In this document: positions 43,935-53,720 of the stretch, piece by piece
Layout of the letters: each line of letters starts with the position of its first letter
Numbering within the stretch: position 1 is the stretch's first letter
Assembly: GCA_905221605.1 (NCBI GenBank)
Contig: CAJNDS010002850.1
Span: 178,739-242,738, forward strand
Origin: Symbiodinium natans
Taxonomy: Eukaryota > Sar > Dinophyceae > Suessiales > Symbiodiniaceae
Direction: 5' to 3'
DNA: 64,000 nt
Position numbers and translations under genes: made by a program
Notes under the pieces: model-generated
Seen by the model: only the letters and a program-made list of their open reading frames with translations
Database searches by the model: none
Told to the model about the DNA's origin: nothing

Positions 43935-46562
43935 CTATTGCCAGGAGCCATCCCAGTCCGGACGCCGGGAGCGATGGCCATCTGAGGTGGTATGGGAACG
44001 CGTACGGCTGGGCATGACCTGCATTGGAGGCAGCTCTTGCTCATCAACCCCCCACTCAGGGATGCCGTCCGGAATGGGGATACCTCTGTATCTTGTCATT
44101 GAGGTTTGGGCCGCGAGCCACATCACCCGGACAGCTTCCTGGATTTGCCTGTACTGCACAACACCTTCGTCCTTATACTGAAAGGGGAAGGAGGTAACTG
44201 CCGCACGCAGGGCCGAAGGATCAGGGTCCTTGGAGGTGCCATGGCAGTACATCTTAAACCAGAAGCTGTTGAGTCGCTGCTTGGTTGGGTGTTTAGCTCG
44301 CATGAGCCCCTTAATGGCAGCCCAGTGGGCAGTGGCTGCGTCATACCACTCATTTCGGGGACGTTTTGGCCCATGCTTGGTGGGTGTGGTGCTGATCCCT
44401 TTCCAATGCGCATCGAAGATGACTGGCAGTCGGAAAGGGGCTGAGACATCCACTTCTCGCAAAGCTGCAAGGTCAGTGGTTCGCAGCTCCGAGAAGCGCC
44501 AATCATTCACCTGTGCCTCGGGTTCGTCCTCCGCATCCGACATGTCATCCATCGGGCAGGGAGAACCTTCGTTAGTTTCGGAAGAGATGCTGACGACCTC
44601 CGGCGAGGCTGCTGCAGTGTTCACTTCCACAGGCGCAGCCAAGGGCGAGGAGAGCAAGCACTCTAGGGGCAACACTCGCCGTAGAAAAACAGCCATTCTG
44701 TGAGAAGTGTCAGGCCATTCCAAGTTATAAACTGACCAAAAGTGTTCAATGTGTTGGTTGGCCACCGAGGCCGCAAGGGCAAGCCGGATGGCGTCAAGGA
44801 AATGGGCAGGGGGGAGGTCCGGCCTAAATTCTTGATAGTGCCTTTGCCCAAGTGTCTCTGTGCCCTGCAGCGTGATGCCTAGGAACGTATTCAGGTTGGG
44901 CTGGGCAAGCCTGGCCTTTTCCACGTCCGTGTGCTTAGCAGCTGCGGCCCATGCCTGCAAGGCTTCTTGGGAGGCTTGGCCAGTGACTTGTGGCAGTCCA
45001 CTGTGCGCGTCCATCACATATTTGGTAGTAGGGCACTTGGGACACCGATAAGCGCGGCCAGCTAAGAAGGCCACCATGGCTGCGGGCGGCACATTGATCT
45101 GCAGGTCAGTAATTTTATTGTCAGATTCAGGAAAACCAATAACAATGGGCAGCCCGGCCGTTCGCTCCAGGGGACCTTTTTGGTGGGACTCGAATGCGAG
45201 CAGAAGTGCACCCAGCCAATAATCTGGGTCAGCGTAGCTGAGCATTGCAGGAAAACTGGCATTGATGACACTCGGCAAGTCCGACACCGCAGAGAAAAGA
45301 TCCGCGATGTACTGCGCTGTGGTAAGAAAGCCATACCCCACCAGGGACTCCGAAAGCCTTGCTTTGTCCAGCTGCGGGACCGGGCAATCCAACATTACAG
45401 CAAGGTCGAAATGCTGCAACGCCCCCGACAGTCTAAGACACTGCGTGATGATAGGGTCATAAACCTTCAAATACGCCGCCGGAAACGTTTCAGGCAGATG
45501 CAGTAGCGTGTCAGCGATTCCGATCAGCATCTCCGAGTCTTGCAGCTGGTTCGGTATGCCGTTCAAAAACACCTCATAGGCCCTATATGCCCGAAGCTGC
45601 TGGCAGTGTGTTGTGAGGTGTTGCGAGTCACGCAGGCTCATGTAGGGCCGAGGTTTGACATTCTTACCAAAGTGATGTCCCGCTGCAAGTGCGCGCCACA
45701 TGAGATCACAGACCGAGTCTGTGTTGCTCTGCATGATGGGTGCACAGGCTGGGGCGCTGGGGTCGCGGGTGCCGCTGGGCTCGCTAGGCCCTCGAGGCTT
45801 GGCTTTTGGTGGTTCCAGATGCTGAGAGCCGTCTTTGTCCAAAACGAGAGGCCGACTTTCCTTGCGAGCTTGGACAGCGGTGGGAGACTTAGCGCAAGGG
45901 GGCTGTGATGCCTCAACCGTCCTAATCCCCTCCGGAAATGTTGCGTGCGTGGGCCGTGTCCGGGGGCTGGGTGGACGTCGTACGCCAGGCGGCGGGTCCC
46001 TAATGTTGCCTCCACTACGGGGTGGACACGAGGCGGCGCTACTCCCTCCGATCCTGTGAGCAGCTTCACTAGAGGGAGTCGTCACACAAGCATCCAGAGC
46101 ACTAGGACTCACGGCCGTCACAACCGCAGGCTCTTTCGTTGCAGGCTCCTTCTTCCGTGGTCCTCTCTCCCGCGTTGGGGTGCCGCAGGGTGTTCGGGAA
46201 ACGTCCCGTTTAGCTGCCGGAGGTGGGCTGACAGCTGCCGCAATGGAGCCCCCCGCGGCCCGAGGCTTGAGCCATGGTGTACCCCACCGCTCACCATGGC
46301 GCGCGTTGGTGATAGCCTCGCTTTGGGCTGGTGACTGCAGCGGCGTAAGAACCTCGACTGCAGTAGCAGCTACCACGTCGGGACTGTGACTACCCGCGGG
46401 CACAGGGCTGTTTCCCGGAGAGTCCACATCAATCGCAGTTTCGGAGGCAGCCTTACCCGTACGAACAGGTAGGAGGTGAAGACCGCGGGGGGCTCGCATT
46501 ATGCCGGCCTTGTGTTCGAAAGCCGGGTCAGCGCGTTGAGCAGATCCCCGCTTGGGCGGCAT
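43935..46562 (-). CDS. Block 1 ORF2, large protein of unknown function
   Basis: It starts at ATG 46562-46560 (MPPKRGSAQRADPAF), one base after the stop of the preceding ORF, and gives 875 residues. Residues 1 to about 290 are disordered, rich in Pro, Ser, Ala and Arg. A globular middle follows (VFLNGIPNQLQDSEMLIGIA, FPAAYLKVYDPIITQCLRLS) with a CPKC pair near residue 505 and the motif ANQHIEHFWSVYNLEWPDTS. Then comes an acidic patch (MDDMSDAEDEPE) and a C-terminal domain with KHGPKRPRNEWYDA and FWFKMYCHGTSKDPD. I recognise no enzyme motif. A nucleic-acid-binding partner of the helicase is possible from the basic and acidic tracts, but this is inference. If a +1 shift occurs at the upstream stop it would be a C-terminal part of one large polyprotein. 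Confidence 0.7.
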   Translation of the reverse strand: MPPKRGSAQRADPAFEHKAGIMRAPRGLHLLPVRTGKAASETAIDVDSPGNSPVPAGSHSPDVVAATAVEVLTPLQSPAQSEAITNARHGERWGTPWLKPRAAGGSIAAAVSPPPAAKRDVSRTPCGTPTRERGPRKKEPATKEPAVVTAVSPSALDACVTTPSSEAAHRIGGSSAASCPPRSGGNIRDPPPGVRRPPSPRTRPTHATFPEGIRTVEASQPPCAKSPTAVQARKESRPLVLDKDGSQHLEPPKAKPRGPSEPSGTRDPSAPACAPIMQSNTDSVCDLMWRALAAGHHFGKNVKPRPYMSLRDSQHLTTHCQQLRAYRAYEVFLNGIPNQLQDSEMLIGIADTLLHLPETFPAAYLKVYDPIITQCLRLSGALQHFDLAVMLDCPVPQLDKARLSESLVGYGFLTTAQYIADLFSAVSDLPSVINASFPAMLSYADPDYWLGALLLAFESHQKGPLERTAGLPIVIGFPESDNKITDLQINVPPAAMVAFLAGRAYRCPKCPTTKYVMDAHSGLPQVTGQASQEALQAWAAAAKHTDVEKARLAQPNLNTFLGITLQGTETLGQRHYQEFRPDLPPAHFLDAIRLALAASVANQHIEHFWSVYNLEWPDTSHRMAVFLRRVLPLECLLSSPLAAPVEVNTAAASPEVVSISSETNEGSPCPMDDMSDAEDEPEAQVNDWRFSELRTTDLAALREVDVSAPFRLPVIFDAHWKGISTTPTKHGPKRPRNEWYDAATAHWAAIKGLMRAKHPTKQRLNSFWFKMYCHGTSKDPDPSALRAAVTSFPFQYKDEGVVQYRQIQEAVRVMWLAAQTSMTRYRGIPIPDGIPEWGVDEQELPPMQVMPSRTRSHTTSDGHRSRRPDWDGSWQ

Positions 46563-46563
46563 C

Positions 46564-47229
46564 CTAATGCTGGTATCCCCTAGCAAGGTACTGGGCGACC
46601 CCATCTCCTTCCCTCACCGGCTGGAAGGGGACACAATACACAGCATTGGGCAAGGGCTCCAGGACGAAGCCGCGCGTTTGCAGACTAGCAATGGTGCCCG
46701 AGTAGGAGTTGGAGGTGAAAGAGGGGCTCCCCCATCCTTCTTGCTTAAGTGTGCGGTAAAGAACTTCCCGCTTATCTCCCCAGGTGGCCTTCAAGGCCCA
46801 CGCTTGATGCAGGGGTGGGGCTTCAAAGAGGTCCAGCCCTACTTTGCGTTCCGCAGGCAGCACGATGCTGGCTACTGTCCGTTCTCGGAAGGCTTGCTTG
46901 TGTAATGCCTTTGCAACGCCAGGGCCATCCATGCTCCACAAGCTGGCTTGTGTGCGCACATATTCCGCGCATTCAATCAGGCCTCCGGTTGCGCAGGCCG
47001 CCATTTGGAAGCATGCACCTATACCATCAGAGTAGTGCGGTGCCACGAAAACCAAAGCCCCAAGTCCTCTCGTGAAGGAGGAGGTGGCTCGGGCAAACCC
47101 TGCCTCGCTACTAAACAGGAATCCAGAAGCCCGACAAGTCACAAAGACACCTATCCCAAATGTGGGGCCAGTGGAGCAAGCCGTGGTGATAGCGCCGAAG
47201 AAGCGTTTAAGGGACCCTATGTGATTCAT
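46564..47229 (-). CDS. Block 1 ORF1b, helicase motifs V and VI in a shifted frame
   Basis: The frame continues the SF1 helicase of ORF1a: AITTACSTGPTFGIGVFVTC aligns with motif V ('vdsfQG...viiS'), and SSEAGFARATSSFTRGLGAL then VFVAP aligns with motif VI ('RlnVAlTRar..l.ivg'). The Gln of motif V is not conserved. The rest (to GYQH) is a C-terminal extension. Its first ATG (47229) lies 20 bases before the stop of ORF1a, and the frame is +1 relative to ORF1a. A helicase cannot work without motif VI, so this frame must be joined to ORF1a by frameshifting, or the element is broken here. Its stop TAG (46566-46564) is followed after one base by the ATG of ORF2. Confidence 0.7.
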   Translation of the reverse strand: MNHIGSLKRFFGAITTACSTGPTFGIGVFVTCRASGFLFSSEAGFARATSSFTRGLGALVFVAPHYSDGIGACFQMAACATGGLIECAEYVRTQASLWSMDGPGVAKALHKQAFRERTVASIVLPAERKVGLDLFEAPPLHQAWALKATWGDKREVLYRTLKQEGWGSPSFTSNSYSGTIASLQTRGFVLEPLPNAVYCVPFQPVREGDGVAQYLARGYQH

Positions 47230-50200
47230 GAGGAAGGTCCGAAACGTCACAAGGCTCCAAGTGGTGGGGCGCGCCAGTCAGCGGGAAATCTTCCGCGGTT
47301 TGGCAGGCTTCAAGTAGGCTCATATCGTCATCGCCCAGTGGGTCTGCGGGGAGACTCGACTGCAGCATAAACTTCATTTGAGTAACAATCCTGGCATACT
47401 GAGAGACCATCCCGATAGGGGAGTCATGATATACCTGGTGCCCAAAAGTGAGCACAATGTCCGCCAGGACCATGCTGAGGTCGTAGCTTCTGCCTAGTTT
47501 GGTTTGGGTCTCATCCTGATCTGGCACCCGTACCCATCGGCACGTTTCCATCCACCTGCCTGCAAAGCTACGCAGTGGCCGCCCGAGCAGGTGCTGCATC
47601 GTGGGACCTGGTGGCATAAGTAGCCGAGGGACCCCGCCTGTCAGATCGAAGCGGCACGCCTCCGAGTACCGACATGCGTATAGAATGGCAGCAATCTCAG
47701 GAGGGAGGCGCATGGATGAACAGAGCGAGAGGTTGATAGCCGGTCCGACAATGGCCTTCAGCCCGGCGGCCTGCATGACTGTCTCGGCTTGCTTCGGTTT
47801 GACGATGCTCATACAGAGAATCGAATCCAGCATCGAGACCGCTGAGAACAACACTTCAGACGCTCCAGAGGAACGGTGGGGCTTGCCCCAAGAGGGCATC
47901 TCGCCTTGCCCCTTTTTCCACGGGCCGGAACTTTGGGCCGTTTGCCGCAAAAGGGCCGCAGGCAAGGTGGCTGGCGTGTGGAGGTCGGCAGGGACCGCAT
48001 TGAGACCACAAATCTTTTGCTCCAACAACTCCGTGACGAAGTGGTAATTGGGCCGCGATCCTCCAGCGGGCTGTCTGTGGTCGCCAATCATGACATCGAG
48101 TGCATGCTTGATGTGCGCCAGGATGGTGTTGGAACCCGGTGTGCCCAATTGCTGGGCTTCATCTCGGAGGAGCAACTCAACATCCTTTAGACGGTTAATG
48201 AGCTGCGAGTAGGGAAAGCTAAGCCTTGCCACAATCGTACCATGCGTCGTGGCTACAAGTAGCCCCCGGTACAAATCGTGCACATCAAAGGGGAGCTTAT
48301 GTGTGTCCTTCTCCTTGTTACCCGGTATGCGAACGATGCGGCTGCGAACAAATTCATTGCTAGCAGTCGTGAGCCTATCAACCGCTTCGACATAGGTCCG
48401 AACCGATTCATTGCCATGAGCGGTGTACAGGGTGAGCCGGTTCGTCAGGCACGCAAGAAGAACTCCTAGAAACGCGCAGGATCGTGTCTTCCCGCTGCCA
48501 GGCGCCCCCGTTATGAATACAGAAGTACGATTAGCGGCCAGGCCGTACGAGCACGCTCCCAGCAGCGCTGCCAGGTGTCCATCCGCCCCCCAAAAGGTAT
48601 CACAGAGGCAAGTAAGGAAGGCGGGACCAACTGCGAGCGCAAAGATGCTGGCGCGAGTCCTCGGATCGTGCTCGTTACTCAACGAGTCCTGGGACAGGCG
48701 TAGACACTCCGCATGCCACAGCGCAGGAGTCCGGGCGTCCTCCTGGCCGGGCAGCGGAGAGTCAGGCAACGTGGCTAACACGCCACTCAGCAGCGTCGGC
48801 GTCCATTCTTTGCGATAGGTTTGTTCCTCCGCAAGCCAAAGGTTAAGGAAGCTTTGCAAGGTGTTGGAAGCCCACGGACCCGCAGTAGGCGATGCCTGCG
48901 CAGCTTGCGTTGCATGCTTGCCTCTGAAGACTTGGCAGACCTCCGGGTGAATGAGCTGTGCCCATGTGTCGTGCCAGTTCCCTCTCACCACCAGCCCGAT
49001 AATGAGGACAAGCACTAGATCTGTGAGAAAGTCCGGCAACCAATGTGGCTGCCGGATGGCATCAAGAGGCGAGTCTTCTAGCGGAACGCCCAATGCAACA
49101 TGTTGCCTTTCCCTAGGCATGTGTAACAGAGCATCCCAAAGCGGGGTAGAGGCTCCTCCGGGCAGAACTTCAAGCTGGCTGACTCTCGGCAATGAGGGTC
49201 GTTGCGCGAATTGGTTGTGCTGTTCATCAGTCAAGAGCAGGGCAATGGTTATATTGACTGGCTGCATGGCCTTACTTTCTCCAGGGCCGGTGGAAAGCTT
49301 CTTCGGGGCAAGGAGCTCTATAAACATGCCTGGGTAGGCCACATCTCCCTTGTCTTCTCTCAAGGTAACCAGCAAAGCAGTGCCCTTGGCCGGCACTTTA
49401 CCAGCGACAGCAAACCACTTTGTAGCCCAGTCAGGGACATCCGCCAACTCCGGTGTAAGGAGCATGACCGACGCCCGTGGGTAAACTCGATGGAGAAGGC
49501 AGATTGGCCACGTATGCGTGCCGGGCTTTATCGCCACAGGGGTGGCGGCCCGCTTGACCGCAGCTTGCTCTGGGTAGTGATACTGTTCCGAGGGCTCCTC
49601 ATCGATTTCTGCTTCCGAGGCCATGGCTAAAAACTGATAACCCAGCATGTCAACCAGGCGTTCTAACGACAGGTGGGGGAGCCACATACCCAAAACAAGC
49701 TTCATCGTGGGACCAAGTTCATGATACGGGGGCGGCAAATCAGCCAGATGCGGCTTGGCATCCGTCAGGAGGACTTGGGTACAGTCAGCACGGAGACTTG
49801 CAATGCTCCGGTTCTCAGCGGAAGGTATCCGGAGAAAAGCCTCCAGATCGGGGCGTTTGATTTGCCGTCCCAGCACGGAGTTGATGAAGGTTTTAGACTT
49901 ATCCGAAAGCTGGACAGAGCCACACGCAACCCCCATCAAACCTGCCCGCACTGTGCGATCCATCCGGGGGTCGGCCAAGCCACAAATGTTTTTAGTCAAT
50001 TCCTTATGCACATAATCCCCCGGCGTGAGCTGGAAGAGCTCTTCACTTTGGACAACGTGACCATAAGAGTGTCCACCACTGCCAAGTGACTCAGGTCCAG
50101 TGAAATAGTAGAGACGCGCTCCCGCGCCAATCGCTTGCGTCCTTGCTGCCTGGCTGGGCCGGAAGATACAAAGCTGGTCGCTCTCATGATGGACAAGACT

Positions 50201-50594
50201 AACAGCGTGCCGCAATTCCGAACCCAGGATATATTGCAGCATGGCCCGTGGCATGGCAATGCCGCCCAAACGTGCCTTGATGTGGACAAAATCGCCCTTG
50301 CAGTCAGGAAGCTTTTGGCGCTCATGCCAGGCGATAGCCACAGCAGCGCCCGTATACGACCCAGCAGAGAAACCCGTAACGCACAGTTTGCACTCGCCAG
50401 CTCTCCCCGCGGCGAGGCCCACATGCAGAGCGGTCAGCGCAGCAGTATGTGGCATGTGCAAGTGAGCTAGGGCCGGGCACATTGTCAGGGAGGCTTCTAC
50501 CGAGCTGATTCTAGCACGAACCGCCGCTGGCAGACCGCATCCTTCGACCTGAGGGTACAGAGCACGTGCCCACAGCCCAGAAGCCCGAAAGAAC
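47207..50594 (-). CDS. Block 1 ORF1a, alpha/beta-hydrolase fused to an SF1 helicase
   Basis: The open frame follows a good splice acceptor (TTTTCTTATTTAG, AG at 50596-50595), so an upstream exon is expected; otherwise the first ATG is at 50482. The N-terminal part has a full hydrolase triad: nucleophile elbow GFSAGS (about residue 80), Asp in VHHESDQLCIF (about 145) and His in GSGGHSYGHV (about 181-185). A 450-residue middle has no clear domain, except a hydrophobic run (DLVLVLIIGLVV). The helicase begins with Walker A GAPGSGKT (about 702-709), then the DEAQQ box (817-821), GDHRQ of motif III (843-847) and a motif IV region (SLCSSMRLPPEIAAI). It stops at TAA 47209-47207, before motifs V and VI, which lie in ORF1b. 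Codon use is GC-rich, unlike block 2. Upf1-like and Znfx1-like SF1 helicases act on RNA or DNA; the hydrolase substrate is unknown. Confidence 0.75.
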
Positions 50595-51429
50595 TCTAAA
50601 TAAGAAAACAAGCCTTAAAGCAATGCCTGCAGCGGGGAAAGAAGCCTTATTCAAGGCATTAAACCCCTAATTCAAGGTAAAAGCAAGTAAATAAAGCCTT
50701 TAGGCCTTAAATTTTAAGGCAGCAAGCTTTAAAATCATGTAATGGTCGTTAATGAAGAAAGGTTTGTGCGGACCTTATTTAAAGAAGTTTTTCAAAAATA
50801 AGGAAGGTTCACCGGCATGCCCCGGCATGCAAGCAGAGATAGTGACGACGTGAGTTACTGCAACTGTTCCCAACATCTTTTCAAAAAATTGGGCATAGTT
50901 TTGTTCTCATGAATCACTGTTCATGCATCCAAATATCATTAAGGCACGACGTGGCCCGCTGCCTCTGCCAGGAGCATCTCCCCAAAAAAATGGGCATAGT
51001 TCTGTTCTCATTCAGCATGTCCGGATATTCATGAGAGCACCGAAAATATATAACCTTAAAAAAAATCATTAACATGCATGCATGACGTGTACATGTGTGA
51101 TCGATCAAAAGGGTGCAGCTGCAGCATCTCAAGATTTGATGCTTCCATGCTTGCAATTGCATCTGATCATTCGGTCAATGGTTCGCTCCATGAACCCTCG
51201 ATCGTGTTCCCGTGCCAGGCTGTGTGCACTACACAGCCTCGTGATCAAAAAACTCGATCTTACATGCGTGCACATGAGACATGAATTATTCTTATCTTAT
51301 CATGCAAAATATTATTATTATTAAGGAGCATTTCCCATGCATGCTCCTGCAGAATCTTAACCATGCATGCACATGCAGGAGCCTTTCAATAGCTCCTATC
51401 TGCAACCGATCATGATCATGCACATATTT
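50595..51429. other. AT-rich spacer between blocks 1 and 2
   Basis: Low GC, no coding frame. It contains two copies of GGGCATAGTTNTGTTCTCAT about 102 bases apart (near 50890 and 50992), short palindromes such as AAGCCTTTAGGCCTTAA, a doubled CCGGCATGC, and many CATGCATGC motifs at 51065-51420. It ends on the block 1 side at a splice acceptor, so at least part would be intron or 5' region of ORF1a. It could also hold the 3' end of block 2. Confidence 0.6.
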
Positions 51430-53276
51430 TCACAAGCAGGGCACATCGTGCAAGGTGCTGAACTTGTCAAAAAAACTGCGGCCCAGAGCAACAGCAGAGT
51501 TTTTGCCGCCTCTTCGGGCAGCAAGCTGGGCAACTTTGCCTCCAAAGTCTTCGTCTCGGTACGTCCAGGCTCGGGAGGGACACACCGTGGCTGCATAGGT
51601 CAGCTCACAAAACATGTGGAGCTTCGGTTTGATGCGGAAAAGCTTAAGATCCATCGCAGCAGCTTGCGAGCTCAGGCTTACATAGCTCATGGCAAATTCG
51701 GCCCCTTTCGTTGCAAGTGTATACTGGTTGAAGACCTGGGGGCTGAGCTGCTCGTAGCAAGCATTGAAATATTGGGTTGCTGCCAAGAGGGTCTGCTCGA
51801 ACTCGTTGCTAGGATCCATGAGGCTCTGGCAAAGAAGCATCGCGAAGGGCACAAGGGCCCTGGATTCAGCTGCCTTCGCCCTGAGTTTTGCAAAAGGTTT
51901 CCCCTCAGGCTTCAACATGCTGGGTTTGAGCTCGCGGAGTCGACTTGTTACCTCATTGGACTCGTAGTAGGTCCGCATCTCCCGGTGCAAATTCCGGCAT
52001 CGTTCAGCAAAACTGTTGCCTGGCATGTGCTTGTCGCAGATATATTTCAAGGTGCTGCCAATAAAGTCCAAAGCTATGCCCAGGTCCGAGACATGCAGCC
52101 AATCAAGCTGAATAATTGACAGCTTAAAAAATGGACACCCCAGCAGGGGGGATTTGTCCTGCAAAGAACAAAGGGCTGACCAGTGGTTGTGTCTATTTTC
52201 GGGTCGCAACCAGAAAGCCGAGGTCGACACCTCGTGAACCCGATCTGGCACCATTGTGCAGTACCAACAGCAGCCTTTATTTTCGTTCCTTACTTAAGCT
52301 TAGGATTATATAACAATATATATATAATACACATATACTATATATAAGCTTGATCATAAGAAAAAACATATAGACATTCAAACAAATGCATTAGGAGGAT
52401 CGACATGATCCTCCTGGCTGCGAGCATCAATCAGCCAAGCCACCATGCAGGCAGGTACAATGTCTGCTTGAAGAATGCCCAGTCACCTCTGACCTGCCCC
52501 AAAATCGCTCGAGGACAGGGCTTGCCTTCAAGCCGGGCGCGCCACCCGTCTGTAGCATGCCACGGTGAGCCATCGTGTCGATGGCTGGGGAAGACACCTG
52601 CAGCAGCGAAACGAAAACTCCAGGCCACAACCTCCATGATGCAATTCCAGGTCGCGTTTTTGACCATGAGGTGCTTCTGGACGAGGCAGAGCGGGAAACG
52701 AGTGTCCGATCTAGAGCTACAGCTCAGGACATTCATCGAAAGGACTTCCACCACTTGGGTTCGGTCCCTGTTTAAAGGGGTTCCATCACCCCAGAGGCCC
52801 ACGGAAATGACATCCTCTGCGCCAACCTGAAGGAAGGCGGCAGCTCGTCGGAGGAATGCCTCTTCGTCTGCTTCCAGTGCATCTCTGTTTCGAAGACTAG
52901 CACGATCATGAGATTTCTGGTCGAGGCAATATAGGAGCTCGTGAGGGAGCCACATGATGATGTCCCCCTGTTCTTCTCTCTGCTCCTTATGATTCCACAA
53001 AGGTACTTGGAGGACGTATTGTTTGGGCCAGTGTCGATTTACCTTCATATTATTCAGCAGCTCTTTGTGTCGAGCTGTGCTGTCACTGCGTCTCGCACCA
53101 ACACGAGCAAGATGATCGACGTGAGCACTGCCACTGGCCTCAGCATCACGAAACAAACGACCAGTCTCTGCTGCAGAGATGGCATTGTTCAGGAACAAAT
53201 TCCCCAACCTTTTTCCGAGTCGTCTCTTCGGGTCGACATGGCTCAAATGAATTTGAGATCTTTTGTTGGAATTCAT
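51430..53276 (-). CDS. DDE-like transposase of block 2, two exons
   Basis: Exon 1 runs from ATG 53276 (MNSNKRSQIHLSHVDP) to about 52440. It includes WNHKEQREEQGDIIMWLPHE, the first acidic motif VGLWGDGTPLNRDRTQVVEV, VLSMNVLSCS, and RGDWAFFKQTLYLP. Exon 2 starts near 52286 after an AT-rich intron, with a Cys cluster (GCCWYC) and then VPDRVHEV, LDWLHVSDLGIALDFIGSTL (second Asp) and WTYRDEDFGGKVAQLAARRG (Glu/Asp), ending at the stop 51430. The layout of acidic motif, CCWxC, DWLH and RDEDFGG matches a protein family I know as abundant in dinoflagellate genomes and resembling CACTA/Transposase_21 enzymes; that link is from memory. It would cut and join the element ends. Catalytic residues appear intact. 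Confidence 0.6.
52290..52440 (-). other. AT-rich intron in the transposase gene
   Basis: The two transposase exons are separated by about 150 bases of AT-rich sequence with ATATAT tracts (52310-52350) and stops in all minus frames. The exact donor was not fixed: GTACCTG near 52455 and GTGGC near 52444 are candidates. The acceptor is near AATAAAG at 52286. Confidence 0.55.
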
Positions 53277-53720
53277 AGCAGCTGCATATATATATACTCT
53301 ATCATGCAGTGCACGGTCGATCAGTCGCATTGAAAGACAAGAACACGGAGTCCATGGATCCAAAAGCGGGCACCCTCCTTTTTGTTCTGCACTGCACACC
53401 CTCGATCCAAAAACATGTATACACGAATGCCCGGCCCGAGCAGTACTATAGGAGTCGATCATCGAAATGGAGCCGATTCTGCCAGCAGCATCCTGGCGGA
53501 CGATCGACTCCTTCCTGCAGATCTTACAATTCTCAGGAAGACGGGCCTTGTCGATACCATCGATGTTCTCGAGGGCGAAGTCGTCTCCAGATCCTTCGAC
53601 ATGATTGAAATCACTGTGGATCATCGTATGTGCATCATGATATGTTAACATGTAGCAGCAAATGTTTTGCAAAGCTCTTTCCAAAAAGCAGAGCTGGCGA
53701 TTCATATGTATGTGCCGTAT
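53277..53720. other. Spacer between the methyltransferase and transposase genes
   Basis: 445 bases of moderate AT content. A minus frame is open through much of it but reads poorly as protein, and the transposase ATG at 53276 marks the likely start. It should hold the 3' end of the methyltransferase gene and the promoter or trans-splice acceptor of the transposase. Confidence 0.45.
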
